A stretch of 64,000 bases of DNA. Origin: Litorimonas sp051251645. GTDB taxonomy: Bacteria > Pseudomonadota > Alphaproteobacteria > Caulobacterales > Maricaulaceae. This document shows, piece after piece, positions 33,971 through 42,936 of the stretch; the first letter of the stretch is position 1; every line of letters begins with the position of its first letter. The notes below the pieces were generated by a model. It was not told where the DNA came from, did not search any database, and worked only from the letters and a program-made list of their open reading frames with translations. A program made the translations under genes and the position numbers. The DNA lies in assembly GCA_051251645.1 (NCBI GenBank), contig JBPOEY010000002.1, positions 791,360 to 855,359 of the forward strand. The letters are read 5' to 3'.

Positions 33971-35563
33971 TCACATCCTAAACACACCGAATTTCATCTC
34001 TTCAATCGGCGCGTTCGCGCTCATGGCGAGGCCGAGGCCGAGGACCGTGCGTGTATCTTCCGGCGCAATGATGCCGTCATCCCAGATACGGGCCGACGCA
34101 TAATAGGGGTGGCCCTCAAGCTCATATTTATCGCGGATCGGTTTCATGAAGGCTTCGCGGTCCTCGTCGGACCAGCCGTCGCTGCCGCGCGCCACATCGG
34201 CGAGCACATTCGCGGCTTGGTCGCCGCCCATCACACTGATGCGCGAATTGGGCCACATGAACATCAGGCGCGGCTCATAGGCGCGCCCGCACATGCCGTA
34301 ATTGCCTGCGCCATATGATCCACCAACGACGACGGTGAATTTCGGCACTTGCGCGTTGGCGACGGCATGAACCATCTTCGCGCCGTGTTTGGCGATCCCG
34401 CCGGCTTCGGCTTTGGACCCGACCATAAAGCCGGTGATATTTTGCAAGAATAGCAGCGGGATTTTCCGTTGGCAGCAGAGCTCGATAAAATGCGCGCCCT
34501 TCATAGCGGACTCAGAAAACAACACGCCATTATTGCCGAGAATGCCGACCGGATAGCCGTGGATTTCTGCAAAGCCCGTAACTAACGTCGGGCCGTAGAG
34601 CGCTTTAAACTCGGTGAACCGCGATCCGTCGACGATACGGGCGATAATCTCGCGGCAATCATAGGGTTTGCGAATGTCAGACGAGACAACGCCGCCGAGT
34701 TCATGCGCTGGGTAGAGCGGTGCATCGCCGTCGCCCGTTGGCAGAAAGTGCGGCGCTTTGGGCTCTAGTGTGCTGATAATATCGCGCACGATGGCGAGCG
34801 CGTGGTCGTCATTGGCGGCGAGGTGATCGACGACACCGGATTGGCTCGCATGCAGCAGGCCGCCGCCGAGGGTCTCCGCGTCAATTTCTTCGCCCGTGGC
34901 GGCTTTGACCAGCGGCGGCCCGGCCAAGAAGATCGTGCCTTGGTTGGCCACAATCACGGCCTCGTCGGCCATGGCAGGGACGTAAGCCCCGCCTGCGGTG
35001 CAGCTGCCCATGACGCAGGCGATCTGCGCGATGCCCTCGCGGCTCATCTTGGCTTGATTGAAAAAGCTGCGGCCAAAATGGTTCTTATCGGCGAACATTT
35101 CGGCTTGGCGCGGCAGGTAGCCGCCGCCGCTATCGACGAGGTAAATCACGGGCAGGCGGTTCTCCAGCGCGATGTCCTGCGCGCGCTGTTGCTTCTTGCC
35201 CGTCATCGAAAAATAAGTGCCGCCTTTGACCGTTGGGTCGTTGCAGATGATCACACATTCGCGGCCTGAGACGCGGCCAATCCCGGTGATAATCCCCGCC
35301 ATCGGGACTTCAAATTCATACATCTCGTGACCCGCGAGCTGGCTAAACTCGAGGAACGGTGTGCCGGGATCCAGCAGGCGCTCGACGCGCTCCCGCGGCA
35401 GCAATTTGCCGCGCGACAAATGCTTTTCGCGGGCGCGCTCCGATCCGCCTTGGGCATAGTGGGCGACGAGCTTTTGCAGATCATCGGTGAGCGTTTGCAT
35501 GGCCGCGCGGTTCTTTGCGAACTCAGCGCTGGTCGTGTCGATTTTGGAAGCAATAACTGGCAT
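33971..35563 (-). CDS. mccB: Methylcrotonyl-CoA carboxylase, beta subunit
   Basis: 530 residues from ATG 35563 (a TTG start 12 codons earlier is less likely). It is a carboxyltransferase of the biotin-dependent family: RGKLLPRERVERLLDPGTPFLEFS, NDPTVKGGTYF, YLVDSGGGYLPRQ and the C-terminal MGGDQAANVLA, which is typical of methylcrotonyl-CoA carboxylase beta subunits. It transfers carboxyl from biotin to 3-methylcrotonyl-CoA. The alpha subunit follows after about 85 bases. The later leucine genes (hydratase, HMG-CoA lyase) are not in the window. Confidence 0.9.
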   Translation of the reverse strand: MPVIASKIDTTSAEFAKNRAAMQTLTDDLQKLVAHYAQGGSERAREKHLSRGKLLPRERVERLLDPGTPFLEFSQLAGHEMYEFEVPMAGIITGIGRVSGRECVIICNDPTVKGGTYFSMTGKKQQRAQDIALENRLPVIYLVDSGGGYLPRQAEMFADKNHFGRSFFNQAKMSREGIAQIACVMGSCTAGGAYVPAMADEAVIVANQGTIFLAGPPLVKAATGEEIDAETLGGGLLHASQSGVVDHLAANDDHALAIVRDIISTLEPKAPHFLPTGDGDAPLYPAHELGGVVSSDIRKPYDCREIIARIVDGSRFTEFKALYGPTLVTGFAEIHGYPVGILGNNGVLFSESAMKGAHFIELCCQRKIPLLFLQNITGFMVGSKAEAGGIAKHGAKMVHAVANAQVPKFTVVVGGSYGAGNYGMCGRAYEPRLMFMWPNSRISVMGGDQAANVLADVARGSDGWSDEDREAFMKPIRDKYELEGHPYYASARIWDDGIIAPEDTRTVLGLGLAMSANAPIEEMKFGVFRM

Positions 35564-35780
35564 AAGGTTCTGACTAGGCGGCAGGTGGAGGCAAGGCAAT
35601 GCGCTTCTCGCGTTTCCTGAGGGAAGAGTGTTGCGTTTAAGAGGGAGATTGAGCCTGCTCAGAGTGAATCGGAGACTGTCTGAAAAGGCGGGCTGCTAAG
35701 GAACCGACCCTGACATTCCGGGTTACATATGTATGGATACGCCTAAGTGGGCGAAAACGGTCGACAAGATGGGACGAATA

Positions 35781-36431
35781 ATGCGCAAAATGATCTGGTT
35801 TATGGGGGCGTTGGCCTTTGCTCCTTTGGCATTATCTGGGTGTTCCACGGTTGCTTACACCGTCCAAGAACGGCTCGGGATCGAAAAGCGCGACATTCTC
35901 GTGAACCGCGTTGAGGATGTTGCGAAATCACAGGGTGAGGCCAAAGAAGAATTTGAAGATGCATTGGAAGCCTTCCGGGCCGTGGTGGCGGTCGATGGCG
36001 GGGAACTCGAACAAACCTATGATAATCTGAAGCGCGCCTATGAGCGGGCCGACGGCCAAGCCAATGAAACGCGCTCTCGCGTGGCATCCGTCAAACAAGT
36101 CTCGCGCGACCTCTTCAAAGAATGGGAAACCGAACTGGGCCAATATTCGGATGCGGGATTGCGCCGGGCGTCCGAGCGCCAATTGCGCGAGACACAGCAA
36201 CGTTATGAGAGTTTGGCCGACACAATGGACGCCGCGACAGCGTCGATGGACCCGGTGCTATCCGTGTTCAAAGACCGGGTGCTTTACCTAAAACATAATC
36301 TTAACGCGCGGTCGATTGCGGCGCTCAGCGGGGAGACTGTGCAGCTAGAAACCGACGTCGCCCGCCTTATTGCTGAGATGGAGCGCTCCATCTCAGCTGC
36401 AGATGATTTCATTGAGGCAATGCGCACCTAA
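35781..36431 (+). CDS. DUF2959 lipoprotein
   Basis: 216 residues from ATG 35781, which has GGGACGA just upstream and gives a clean lipoprotein signal: hydrophobic about 4-16 and a lipobox LSGC, with the Cys as the future N-terminus. The mature part is a long helical protein beginning VQERLGIEKRDILVNRVEDVA and ending ARLIAEMERSISAADDFIEAM, matching the DUF2959 family of Gram-negative bacteria. Function unknown; an envelope coiled-coil protein by structure. Confidence 0.78.
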   Translation: MRKMIWFMGALAFAPLALSGCSTVAYTVQERLGIEKRDILVNRVEDVAKSQGEAKEEFEDALEAFRAVVAVDGGELEQTYDNLKRAYERADGQANETRSRVASVKQVSRDLFKEWETELGQYSDAGLRRASERQLRETQQRYESLADTMDAATASMDPVLSVFKDRVLYLKHNLNARSIAALSGETVQLETDVARLIAEMERSISAADDFIEAMRT

Positions 36432-36472
36432 GGACGCGTCGCGGCCCCTTGGGCCGCCGTATCTGTATATTG

Positions 36473-36962
36473 CTAGAACGTGGTGATTTGATTCTTTTGC
36501 ACGGTCCAGACATGAACAAAAAGCGCGTCGAGCATGTTGCCTGTGGCCGTGTGGCGGCCCTCATAGTGGCCGATCACAACCAGACGCTCGCCTTCAACAA
36601 TATACTCTTGCGGATCTGCCGTAAAATAATCCCATTCTCCGCCGATCCGCGCGAATAATCCACTAAGGATGGCGTCTGGGCCGACATAAGGGTTGAGGTC
36701 GGCGTAAGGGTGGCCTTGCGCTTCATTCCAGACAATGTCGTCCGCCATGACGCCGGTCACCCTATATGACGCCGGTCACCCTATCCATGTCGCCGACGGC
36801 AAAGCCATCATAGACGGCTTGAACGGTTGCCCGTGCCGCGACGTCTAACTGAGAGGCCGTGACTGTCGTGGTGGTCGTAATCGTTTCGCTCTGCGCGTGG
36901 GCGCAGTCGACTAGGGTAACACCACAGGCTGACATCATCATTAGGGACAGAAAGGTTTTCAT
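36473..36962 (-). pseudogene. Exported NTF2/SnoaL-like protein, disrupted by a 19-bp duplication
   Basis: The 5' part (ATG 36962, GGAG seven bases upstream) encodes a signal peptide MKTFLSLMMMSACGVTLVDC..AHA and then QAVYDGFAVGDMDRVTGV, where it runs into a stop. The 3' part in another frame continues MADDIVWNEAQGHPYADL and GEWDYFTADPQEYIVEGERLVVIGHYEG, an NTF2-like/SnoaL-type fold. Between them the 19-base unit 36747-36765 is repeated exactly at 36766-36784. Removing one copy restores one frame through ...TGVMADDIVW. So it is a recently broken gene of about 140 codons, unless the duplication is a sequencing or assembly error. Confidence 0.85.
36747..36784. repeat. Exact 19-bp tandem duplication
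   Basis: Two abutting identical copies of ATGACGCCGGTCACCCTAT. Nineteen is not a multiple of three, so it shifts the frame of the NTF2-like gene. Confidence 0.97.
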
Positions 36963-37125
36963 CATCGCGCTCCGATTGGTTTCGTGCTCAGCGCATGTCG
37001 CAATTTCGTTTGAACAGATAGGCGTCTCGAAAACTTGCGCCTTCGCTGAAGAGGGTTCGCCATTGCATAACGGATGGAGGGGGGCAGGATTGGACGCGCT
37101 CGTCTTTGAGGCGTAAGAGAATTTC

Positions 37126-38247
37126 ATGAAAACGCCCGCAATTTTGAAAACCAAAAAACCTTCTAGCCCGCAAGATGCCTCGCTCATTCCTAGCGATCGG
37201 TCGTCCCGCATGTTAGACTTTATCACTCAGGACAAACCGCAACCCGGCGACGTCCGCGAAATTGCGGATGGCGTGTTTTGGTTGCGCTTTTCGCTGCCGA
37301 TGACGGGTCTCAACCACATCAACCTTTACGCGCTACGCGACGGTGATGGCTGGGTTGTGGTCGATACGGGTCTCGCCATGGCGGATAGCAAACGCCAATG
37401 GGAAGGACATTTTAAAGAGCTGATGGGCGGACGCCCGGTGAACCGGGTTATCTGCACCCACTTGCATCCGGATCACACTGGCTTGGCAGGATGGATTTGC
37501 CGCAAGTTCGGTGCGCCGTTGCTGATGACGCGGGGCGAATATATGCTCTGTCGCTTGCTGGTTGCGGATACGGGCCAACCTGCGCCGAAGGAAGGCATTA
37601 CCTTTTACCGCAAAGCTGGATTCACCGCGCCGCAGATTGATTTGTATAAGAAACGCTTTGGCGGCTTTGGCAAAGCGGTCGAGGAATTGCCGCACGCCTA
37701 TGACCGTCTGACCGATGGCGAATGGGGCAAAATCGGCAAGTATACATGGCGGATCATTATCGGCTCTGGCCATTCGCCGGAACATGCTTGCCTTTATTGT
37801 GAGGAATTGGGGCTTTGCCTGACGGGGGATCAGCTTCTCCCCAATATTAGCTCGAATGTGTCCGTCTGGCCGACTGAGCCCGAAGGCAACCCGCTCCATG
37901 ATTGGATTACCTCCTGCCATAAACTCATCGCCGAGTTGCCCGAAGACACGCTCATCGGTCCGGCGCATGGCGTGCCGTTTCGCGGCGCGCATAAACGGCT
38001 GAGCAAGTTGATCGAACATCACGAAAAAGCGCTCGATCGTCTGTATGAGTTTTGCGTCGAGCCGAAAATGGCGACCGAAGTTTATTCCGTCCTTTTCCGC
38101 CGCCCCATTGACGACACCAACCGCATCATGGCCGTCGGTGAGGCGGTCGCGCATTTAAATTGTTTGAAAGGGCGGGGGCTCTTGTCGCGACGTCTGAATG
38201 ATGCGGGGCAGTTTACTTATAAAGCGCGGGTCCCGAAGGTTGAATAG
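37126..38247 (+). CDS. MBL-fold metallo-hydrolase
   Basis: 373 residues. The metal-binding motif THLHPDHTG (HxHxDH) is present (about 110-118), with later His and Asp ligands in GSGHSPEHACLY and TGDQLLP. A C-terminal helical region (about 290-370, KALDRLYEFCVEP with a later RRPIDDTNRIMAVGEAVAHL) resembles the winged-helix tail of this group of metallo-beta-lactamase-fold hydrolases. Substrate is unknown. It may start at 37126 or a few codons later; the ATG is 163 bases from the divergent NTF2-like pseudogene. Confidence 0.88.
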   Translation: MKTPAILKTKKPSSPQDASLIPSDRSSRMLDFITQDKPQPGDVREIADGVFWLRFSLPMTGLNHINLYALRDGDGWVVVDTGLAMADSKRQWEGHFKELMGGRPVNRVICTHLHPDHTGLAGWICRKFGAPLLMTRGEYMLCRLLVADTGQPAPKEGITFYRKAGFTAPQIDLYKKRFGGFGKAVEELPHAYDRLTDGEWGKIGKYTWRIIIGSGHSPEHACLYCEELGLCLTGDQLLPNISSNVSVWPTEPEGNPLHDWITSCHKLIAELPEDTLIGPAHGVPFRGAHKRLSKLIEHHEKALDRLYEFCVEPKMATEVYSVLFRRPIDDTNRIMAVGEAVAHLNCLKGRGLLSRRLNDAGQFTYKARVPKVE

Positions 38248-38268
38248 AGCGGCGATCTTAAAGCTGAT

Positions 38269-39234
38269 TTAAATAATCGGCAGAACATTTTCGGGCGTCG
38301 TGTTAACCAGATCACTCAGAGGTTTGAAGGCGTCATCGAGCGATTTCACATTCGCGGCTGTCGAAATGAAACTCTTCGTCATAAATTTGTAGCCATCAAC
38401 CTTGTTTTTAAGAACGGAAAAACTTAACCCTGTCACGGCTTCTAGGCCCTGAAGATTGACGCGTTTAATGCCTTTCTTCTTTAAGATTTTATCGAAATCA
38501 TAGGTTTTTTGAACGAATTTGAGGTCTGGGACTCCGAGATCCAGTTGCACCAAAACAAAGGCAAAATATTGCAGAGCTTGCGTCTCAGGGTGTTCGTAGA
38601 AAAACACTTTCCAATTAACGTGAGGTACATCAATTCCAGAATGTTTTGTGGTTCCCAAATGCAAAGACGGCCCGCCGAAAACGGAAACATTATCTTTGTG
38701 GGCTTCGACTTGTTCAAGCAGCGTGTTTTCAAGCTCTCCCCAAATGCCTTTAAGGCTTGATCTATTGAAGCTGTCATATTGAGGGATGATGTTGGTATAA
38801 TAGCAAGAATCATATTCTGCTTGAACGGCTTCCTGATCTGTCCCCCATGACAAATCTTTTTGTCGCGCGACATGGCCCTTATCGAGGGGATTGTTGTCGT
38901 AAAGCTTACCGCCGTGCTGGAACGCCTTGACCCGAGAATCGAGCCGCATGCTCTTTTTATAGAGGGTGGGTGAATTGATATCGTCGCCTTTAATATTCCA
39001 AGCGACGAGGTACGGGAATTTATATGACTTGCTTTGGAGGACAGAAAAATGCGTGTACTTGAGTTCCTTCGACTCTTTTAATTCGGCTAAATCTGACTGC
39101 AATTGCGGCGATAGATATGGAAGGGGTATCGGCCGACTCAGAAAATTTATATCGTACCCTTTTCGAAGGTAATCCGCATCTTTGTGACTTCGAATGGGTT
39201 TTGGTTTCATAAGCGCGGGATTAACGGGCGACAT
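38269..39234 (-). CDS. DNA/RNA non-specific endonuclease (NUC1 family), cytoplasmic type
   Basis: 321 residues. The block NPLDKGHVARQKDLSWG and the downstream YYTNIIPQYDSFNRSSLKGIWGELE are the conserved His catalytic region (DRGH, here DKGH) and the metal-binding Asn region of the beta-beta-alpha metal nucleases. These enzymes cut DNA and RNA without sequence preference. No signal peptide is visible, so export by the general route is unlikely; it could be an effector, a defence nuclease or exported another way. I chose ATG 39234 because AAGG lies eight bases upstream; the GTG at 39249 is an alternative. The gene is A+T-richer than its neighbours. Confidence 0.8.
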   Translation of the reverse strand: MSPVNPALMKPKPIRSHKDADYLRKGYDINFLSRPIPLPYLSPQLQSDLAELKESKELKYTHFSVLQSKSYKFPYLVAWNIKGDDINSPTLYKKSMRLDSRVKAFQHGGKLYDNNPLDKGHVARQKDLSWGTDQEAVQAEYDSCYYTNIIPQYDSFNRSSLKGIWGELENTLLEQVEAHKDNVSVFGGPSLHLGTTKHSGIDVPHVNWKVFFYEHPETQALQYFAFVLVQLDLGVPDLKFVQKTYDFDKILKKKGIKRVNLQGLEAVTGLSFSVLKNKVDGYKFMTKSFISTAANVKSLDDAFKPLSDLVNTTPENVLPII

Positions 39235-39303
39235 AATTTTGCCTTTCACACAATAAATATTTGATAGGCGGGGCTATTTTGTCTTTCAATAGTTTTATCG
39301 CGC

Positions 39304-39332
39304 AATAAAAAAGCCGCCCCGAAGGGCGGCTT
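39304..39332 (-). terminator. katG terminator
   Basis: AAGCCGCCC (39311-39319) pairs with GGGCGGCTT (39324-39332). Reading on the minus strand, the hairpin is followed by a run of Ts (the A-run at 39306-39312), 24 bases after the katG stop. Confidence 0.88.
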
Positions 39333-39355
39333 AAGCTTAAGCGGAGTGATCAGAC

Positions 39356-41536
39356 CTACCCCCGCAAATCAAACCGATCCGCCATCATCACCTTGGTCCA
39401 AGCGGCGACGAAGTCTTTCGCGAACTTTTGCTTATTGTCGTCCTGTGCGTAGACTTCGGCATAGGCGCGCAGGATTGAGTTGGAGCCGAAGACGAGGTCT
39501 GCACGGGTGGCTGTCCATTTCACGGCGCCGGACTGGCGGTCGCGGATTTCATAAGTGTCATCAGCGGCCGGATGCCAGGTGTTACCCATGTCGGTCAGGT
39601 TGACGAAATAGTCCGTTGAGAGCGTGCCTTCGCTGTCGGTAAAGACGCCGTGCTTGTTGCCGGCGTGGTTCGCGCCGATAACGCGCATTCCGCCAAGTAA
39701 CACAACGAGCTCGCCCGCTGTCAGACCCAAAAGCTGCGCCCGGTCGAGGAACATTTCGTCTGCGGACCCTGCATATTCAGCTTTCGCATAGTTGCGGAAC
39801 CCGTCGGCAAGCGGCTCGAGCGGCTCGAAAGACTCTGCGTCGGTCATGGCGTCAGTGGCATCGCCGCGACCGGGTGTGAACGGAACATCCACATTGAAGC
39901 CGCCGGCTTTGGCAACAGCGTCAACGCCGACATTGCCCGCCAAGACGATAACGTCCGCGATGGACGCGCCTGTCTCCTGGGCGATGGGCTCTAAGACGGA
40001 GAGAACGCGGTTCAGACGTTCCGGCTCATTGCCTTCCCATGTCCGCTGCGGGGCTAAGCGGATGCGGGCCCCATTGGCACCGCCACGCTTGTCAGATCCA
40101 CGGAAGGTGCGGGCGCTGTCCCACGCTGTGGCGATCATCTCGGCCGGAGTGAGGTCAGTCGCCGTGATCTTCGTTTTGACCGCCTCAACATTATAAGAGG
40201 TTGAGCCTGCGGGAATGGGGTCCTGCCAGATCAAATCTTCATCCGGTACATCGGGACCGATATAATTGACCTTCGGGCCCATATCGCGGTGGGTCAGTTT
40301 GAACCAAGCGCGCGCAAACGTGTCCCGGAAATAATCTTCATCCGCCATGAAGCGTTCGCAGATTTCGCGGTAGATCGGATCGACCTTCATCGCCATGTCA
40401 GCGTCGGTCATGACGGGCATGGTGCGGGTCGTGCCGTCATCCGTATCGATGGGCATGTCGATGTCTTCGATATTGACGGGTTTCCACTGTTTTGCGCCAG
40501 CGGGAGACTCTGTGAGCTCCCACTCGTGGCCGAACAACATATCGAAATAGCCCATGTCGAATTTGGTCGGTTCGGTCGTCCAGGCCCCTTCAACGCCAGA
40601 GGTGATGTGGCTGCTGGGTTTGCCGGTTTCGTTCGGGTTCATCCAGCCAAAGCCTTGGTCGTGGAGTGCGCCGGCTTCGGGTTCTGCACCGAGCGCGCCT
40701 GCGTCGCCGTTCCCATGGGCTTTACCGACCGTGTGGCCTCCCGCCGTCAGGGCGGCTGTTTCTTCGTCATCCATCGCCATACGGGCAAAGGTGACGCGAA
40801 TATGCTGCGCGGTGCGAGCGGGATCGGGATTGCCGTTTACGCCTTCGGGATTGACATAAATGAGCCCCATATGGACAGCGGCCAAGTTCGGGCCAAGCGT
40901 GTCGGCGTCCTCGAGGTTGGCGTAACGATTTTCGCTCGGCGCCAGCCATTCTTTTTCTTCGCCCCAATTGACGTCGATTTCCGGTGCCCAGATATCTTCG
41001 CGACCAAAACCAAAACCAAAGGTCTTCAGGCCCATATTTTCATAAGCGATGGTGCCCGCCAGCAGCATCAGGTCGGCCCAAGACACGGCATTGCCATATT
41101 TCTTTTTGATCGGCCACAGAAGGCGGCGCGCCTTGTCGAGATTGCCATTATCCGGCCAGCTGTTGAGCGGTGCAAAACGTAGGTTCCCGGTCGAGCCGCC
41201 CCCGCGTCCATCGGATGTGCGGTAGGTTCCCGCCGCATGCCAAGACATACGGATCATGAGGCCCCCATAATGACCCCAGTCAGCGGGCCACCAAGACTGG
41301 CTGTCCGTCATCAGGGCATGAAGGTCGGCTTTGAGCGCATCGAAGTCGAGCGCCTTGACCGCTTCGCGGTAGTCGAAGTCCGGATCCATGGGGTTTGAGC
41401 GCGCCCCGTGCTGATGTAAAATTTCCACGTTCAAGGCTTCTGGCCACCAAGACTTGTTGGACGCCGATGTGCTGCTCGTCGCGCTGCCGTGCATGACTGG
41501 GCATTTTCCGCCTGTTTTGACTGACATTTCGTTCAT
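39356..41536 (-). CDS. katG: Catalase-peroxidase KatG
   Basis: 726 residues, the usual size for KatG with its N-terminal catalytic and C-terminal duplicated domain. The distal haem site is in MIRMSWHAAGTYRTSDGRGGG (Arg, Trp, His), the proximal region in LTAGGHTVGKAHGNG, and the Tyr/Met needed for the Met-Tyr-Trp adduct lie in GLIYVNPEGVNG and ARMAMDDEET. The enzyme removes hydrogen peroxide with catalase and peroxidase activity. It stands alone, with its own terminator; the 330-base region upstream to the psp regulator should hold its promoter, but I saw no certain OxyR site. Confidence 0.97.
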   Translation of the reverse strand: MNEMSVKTGGKCPVMHGSATSSTSASNKSWWPEALNVEILHQHGARSNPMDPDFDYREAVKALDFDALKADLHALMTDSQSWWPADWGHYGGLMIRMSWHAAGTYRTSDGRGGGSTGNLRFAPLNSWPDNGNLDKARRLLWPIKKKYGNAVSWADLMLLAGTIAYENMGLKTFGFGFGREDIWAPEIDVNWGEEKEWLAPSENRYANLEDADTLGPNLAAVHMGLIYVNPEGVNGNPDPARTAQHIRVTFARMAMDDEETAALTAGGHTVGKAHGNGDAGALGAEPEAGALHDQGFGWMNPNETGKPSSHITSGVEGAWTTEPTKFDMGYFDMLFGHEWELTESPAGAKQWKPVNIEDIDMPIDTDDGTTRTMPVMTDADMAMKVDPIYREICERFMADEDYFRDTFARAWFKLTHRDMGPKVNYIGPDVPDEDLIWQDPIPAGSTSYNVEAVKTKITATDLTPAEMIATAWDSARTFRGSDKRGGANGARIRLAPQRTWEGNEPERLNRVLSVLEPIAQETGASIADVIVLAGNVGVDAVAKAGGFNVDVPFTPGRGDATDAMTDAESFEPLEPLADGFRNYAKAEYAGSADEMFLDRAQLLGLTAGELVVLLGGMRVIGANHAGNKHGVFTDSEGTLSTDYFVNLTDMGNTWHPAADDTYEIRDRQSGAVKWTATRADLVFGSNSILRAYAEVYAQDDNKQKFAKDFVAAWTKVMMADRFDLRG

Positions 41537-41865
41537 GGGATGTCCTCTTTGCTATCGTCTGTGTGGGTCGCTCTAGGGGCGGTTAGACCTTGAATAGGTC
41601 ATGATATTCCATCCGTCCAATCGTTGCTTCCAAAACACCTCATCGGTTTTACCTATTGAAAGCCCCGCGCATTCAGCTGGCGTTCAGCCAATGAACGGCA
41701 TCTCAACTCTCGCATAAAGGGTGGAGTTTGTGGGCCATCTGTTCTGCCTACGGAGTTCGGTTTGGCGCGGTGGTCATGGGGGTGATTGTCACGCTAAGCT
41801 GTTTGCTTCCGTTCCCGGCCTGCCGTCCCCCGGCAGGCCGGGTTTTTGTTTCTCTATATAGACCG
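41537..41865. other. katG upstream region with an orphan plus-strand terminator
   Basis: About 330 bases between two minus-strand genes. It should contain the katG promoter (not resolved by eye) and ends with a plus-strand terminator at 41814-41847. No credible gene on the plus strand feeds that terminator: the frames that overlap it would have to include the hairpin itself. Confidence 0.5.
41814..41847 (+). terminator. Strong plus-strand hairpin terminator without an upstream gene
   Basis: CCCGGCCTGCCG (41814-41825) pairs with CGGCAGGCCGGG (41831-41842), followed by TTTTTG. The T-run is only on the plus-strand side, so it ends a plus-strand transcript, although both neighbouring genes are on the minus strand. 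Confidence 0.85.
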
Positions 41866-42936
41866 CTATTTCTTAAGCCCATGCTTGCGGAGCAAGCCTC
41901 GAAACTGATGATAGCTCAGCTCAAGCCGATCTGCGGCTTTGCCCTGATGATCATGGCTGGCGCGCAGGGCTTCGTCGATCAAGCGGCGTTCAAAGGTCAT
42001 GACCCGATCCGAAAAACTCTCCGATCCCGTTGGCTCTGGCTCACGCGGTATGGGGCTTGGCGGCGCTGTTAGGGGCGGGCTCGCAATAAGCGGCTCTCTA
42101 TAGTGTGGCGCGAGCGCCCCTTGATGCTGTGCGACCGGCGGACGGGGGTCTCTGAGGCGGTGAGGGCTATCAAACGGGTCGAAATCAATCACATCAATGG
42201 GCTCAGTCAGGCTCTCGTCCCTTAAAAAGGCGCGCACAGTGCTGCGGGCGACTAGGCTTTTCAATTCCCTGACATTGCCCGGAAAACGATGGGCGCGAAT
42301 CTCTTCTTGCGCTTCCGCGGTAAAGCCAGGGAATTGCGCAGCGCCCAATTCTTTGACGACCTCGCGCCCAAAATGATCGACGAGCGCGGCGATATCACCT
42401 GTTCGCGCGCGCAAGGGCGGGAGGGTGAGAACATGAAAGGCTAGCCGCTCTAATAAGTCGGCGCGGAAGGCCCCGCGTGCCACGGCGCCCGGCAGGTCGA
42501 TAGAGGTCGCCGCGACAACGCGCACATCGACCTCTTCATTATAGAGCTCTCCGGTCGCTTGCACTTTGCCGTGCTCAAGTGTGAGCATCAGCTTTTCCTG
42601 CAATCGCAGGGGAATCGTCTCAACCGCATCGAGAAAGAGCGTGCCGCTATCCGCTTCAAAGAAGCGTCCATTGGTATCGGCGCGGCCATCCATGAATGTT
42701 TGGCCGAACAGTTCACGGTCAAGCTCGTCTTCATTAAAGGCGGCGCAATTGACGCGGACATTCTCCTTTTCCCAACGCGGCGATAGAAAGTGAACGCGCG
42801 ACGCGATGAGCTCCTTCCCGGTCCCGCGTTCTCCGGCAATTAAGACCGGTCTATCGGTCGAGGCGTAATCGGAGACGCGGTCCATCAGCGCCATAAACAT
42901 GGGGCCGGAACCAATAGGTTGGGAGCGAATGGGCAT
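41866..42936 (-). CDS. PspF-like AAA+ regulator with a degenerate sigma-54 loop
   Basis: 356 residues. The AAA+ domain matches PspF overall: Walker A GERGTGKE (about 35-42), LRLQEKLMLTLEHGK, RADLLERLAFHVLTLPPLRAR, FPGNVRELKSLVARS and a C-terminal helix-turn-helix with ELSYHQFRGLLRKHGL, close to PspF. However the GAFTGA loop that contacts sigma-54 is replaced by TFMDGR and is about three residues shorter (80-89), and the Walker B has FLDA instead of FLDE (about 101-104). A Pro-rich linker (about 255-310) precedes the DNA-binding end. It is divergent from the psp genes across 240 bases, as PspF normally is. Confidence 0.85.
   Translation of the reverse strand: MPIRSQPIGSGPMFMALMDRVSDYASTDRPVLIAGERGTGKELIASRVHFLSPRWEKENVRVNCAAFNEDELDRELFGQTFMDGRADTNGRFFEADSGTLFLDAVETIPLRLQEKLMLTLEHGKVQATGELYNEEVDVRVVAATSIDLPGAVARGAFRADLLERLAFHVLTLPPLRARTGDIAALVDHFGREVVKELGAAQFPGFTAEAQEEIRAHRFPGNVRELKSLVARSTVRAFLRDESLTEPIDVIDFDPFDSPHRLRDPRPPVAQHQGALAPHYREPLIASPPLTAPPSPIPREPEPTGSESFSDRVMTFERRLIDEALRASHDHQGKAADRLELSYHQFRGLLRKHGLKK

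Noticed and set aside
37333..38154. Minus-strand open frame of 273 codons opposite the MBL-fold gene
   Set aside because: Antisense shadow; the plus strand carries the HxHxDH motif and a complete fold.
40289..41182. Plus-strand open frame of 297 codons inside katG
   Set aside because: Antisense shadow of an unambiguous KatG.
41728..42072. Plus-strand open frame of 114 codons before the PspF-like gene
   Set aside because: It runs through a strong hairpin terminator and overlaps the regulator gene; no ribosome binding site.
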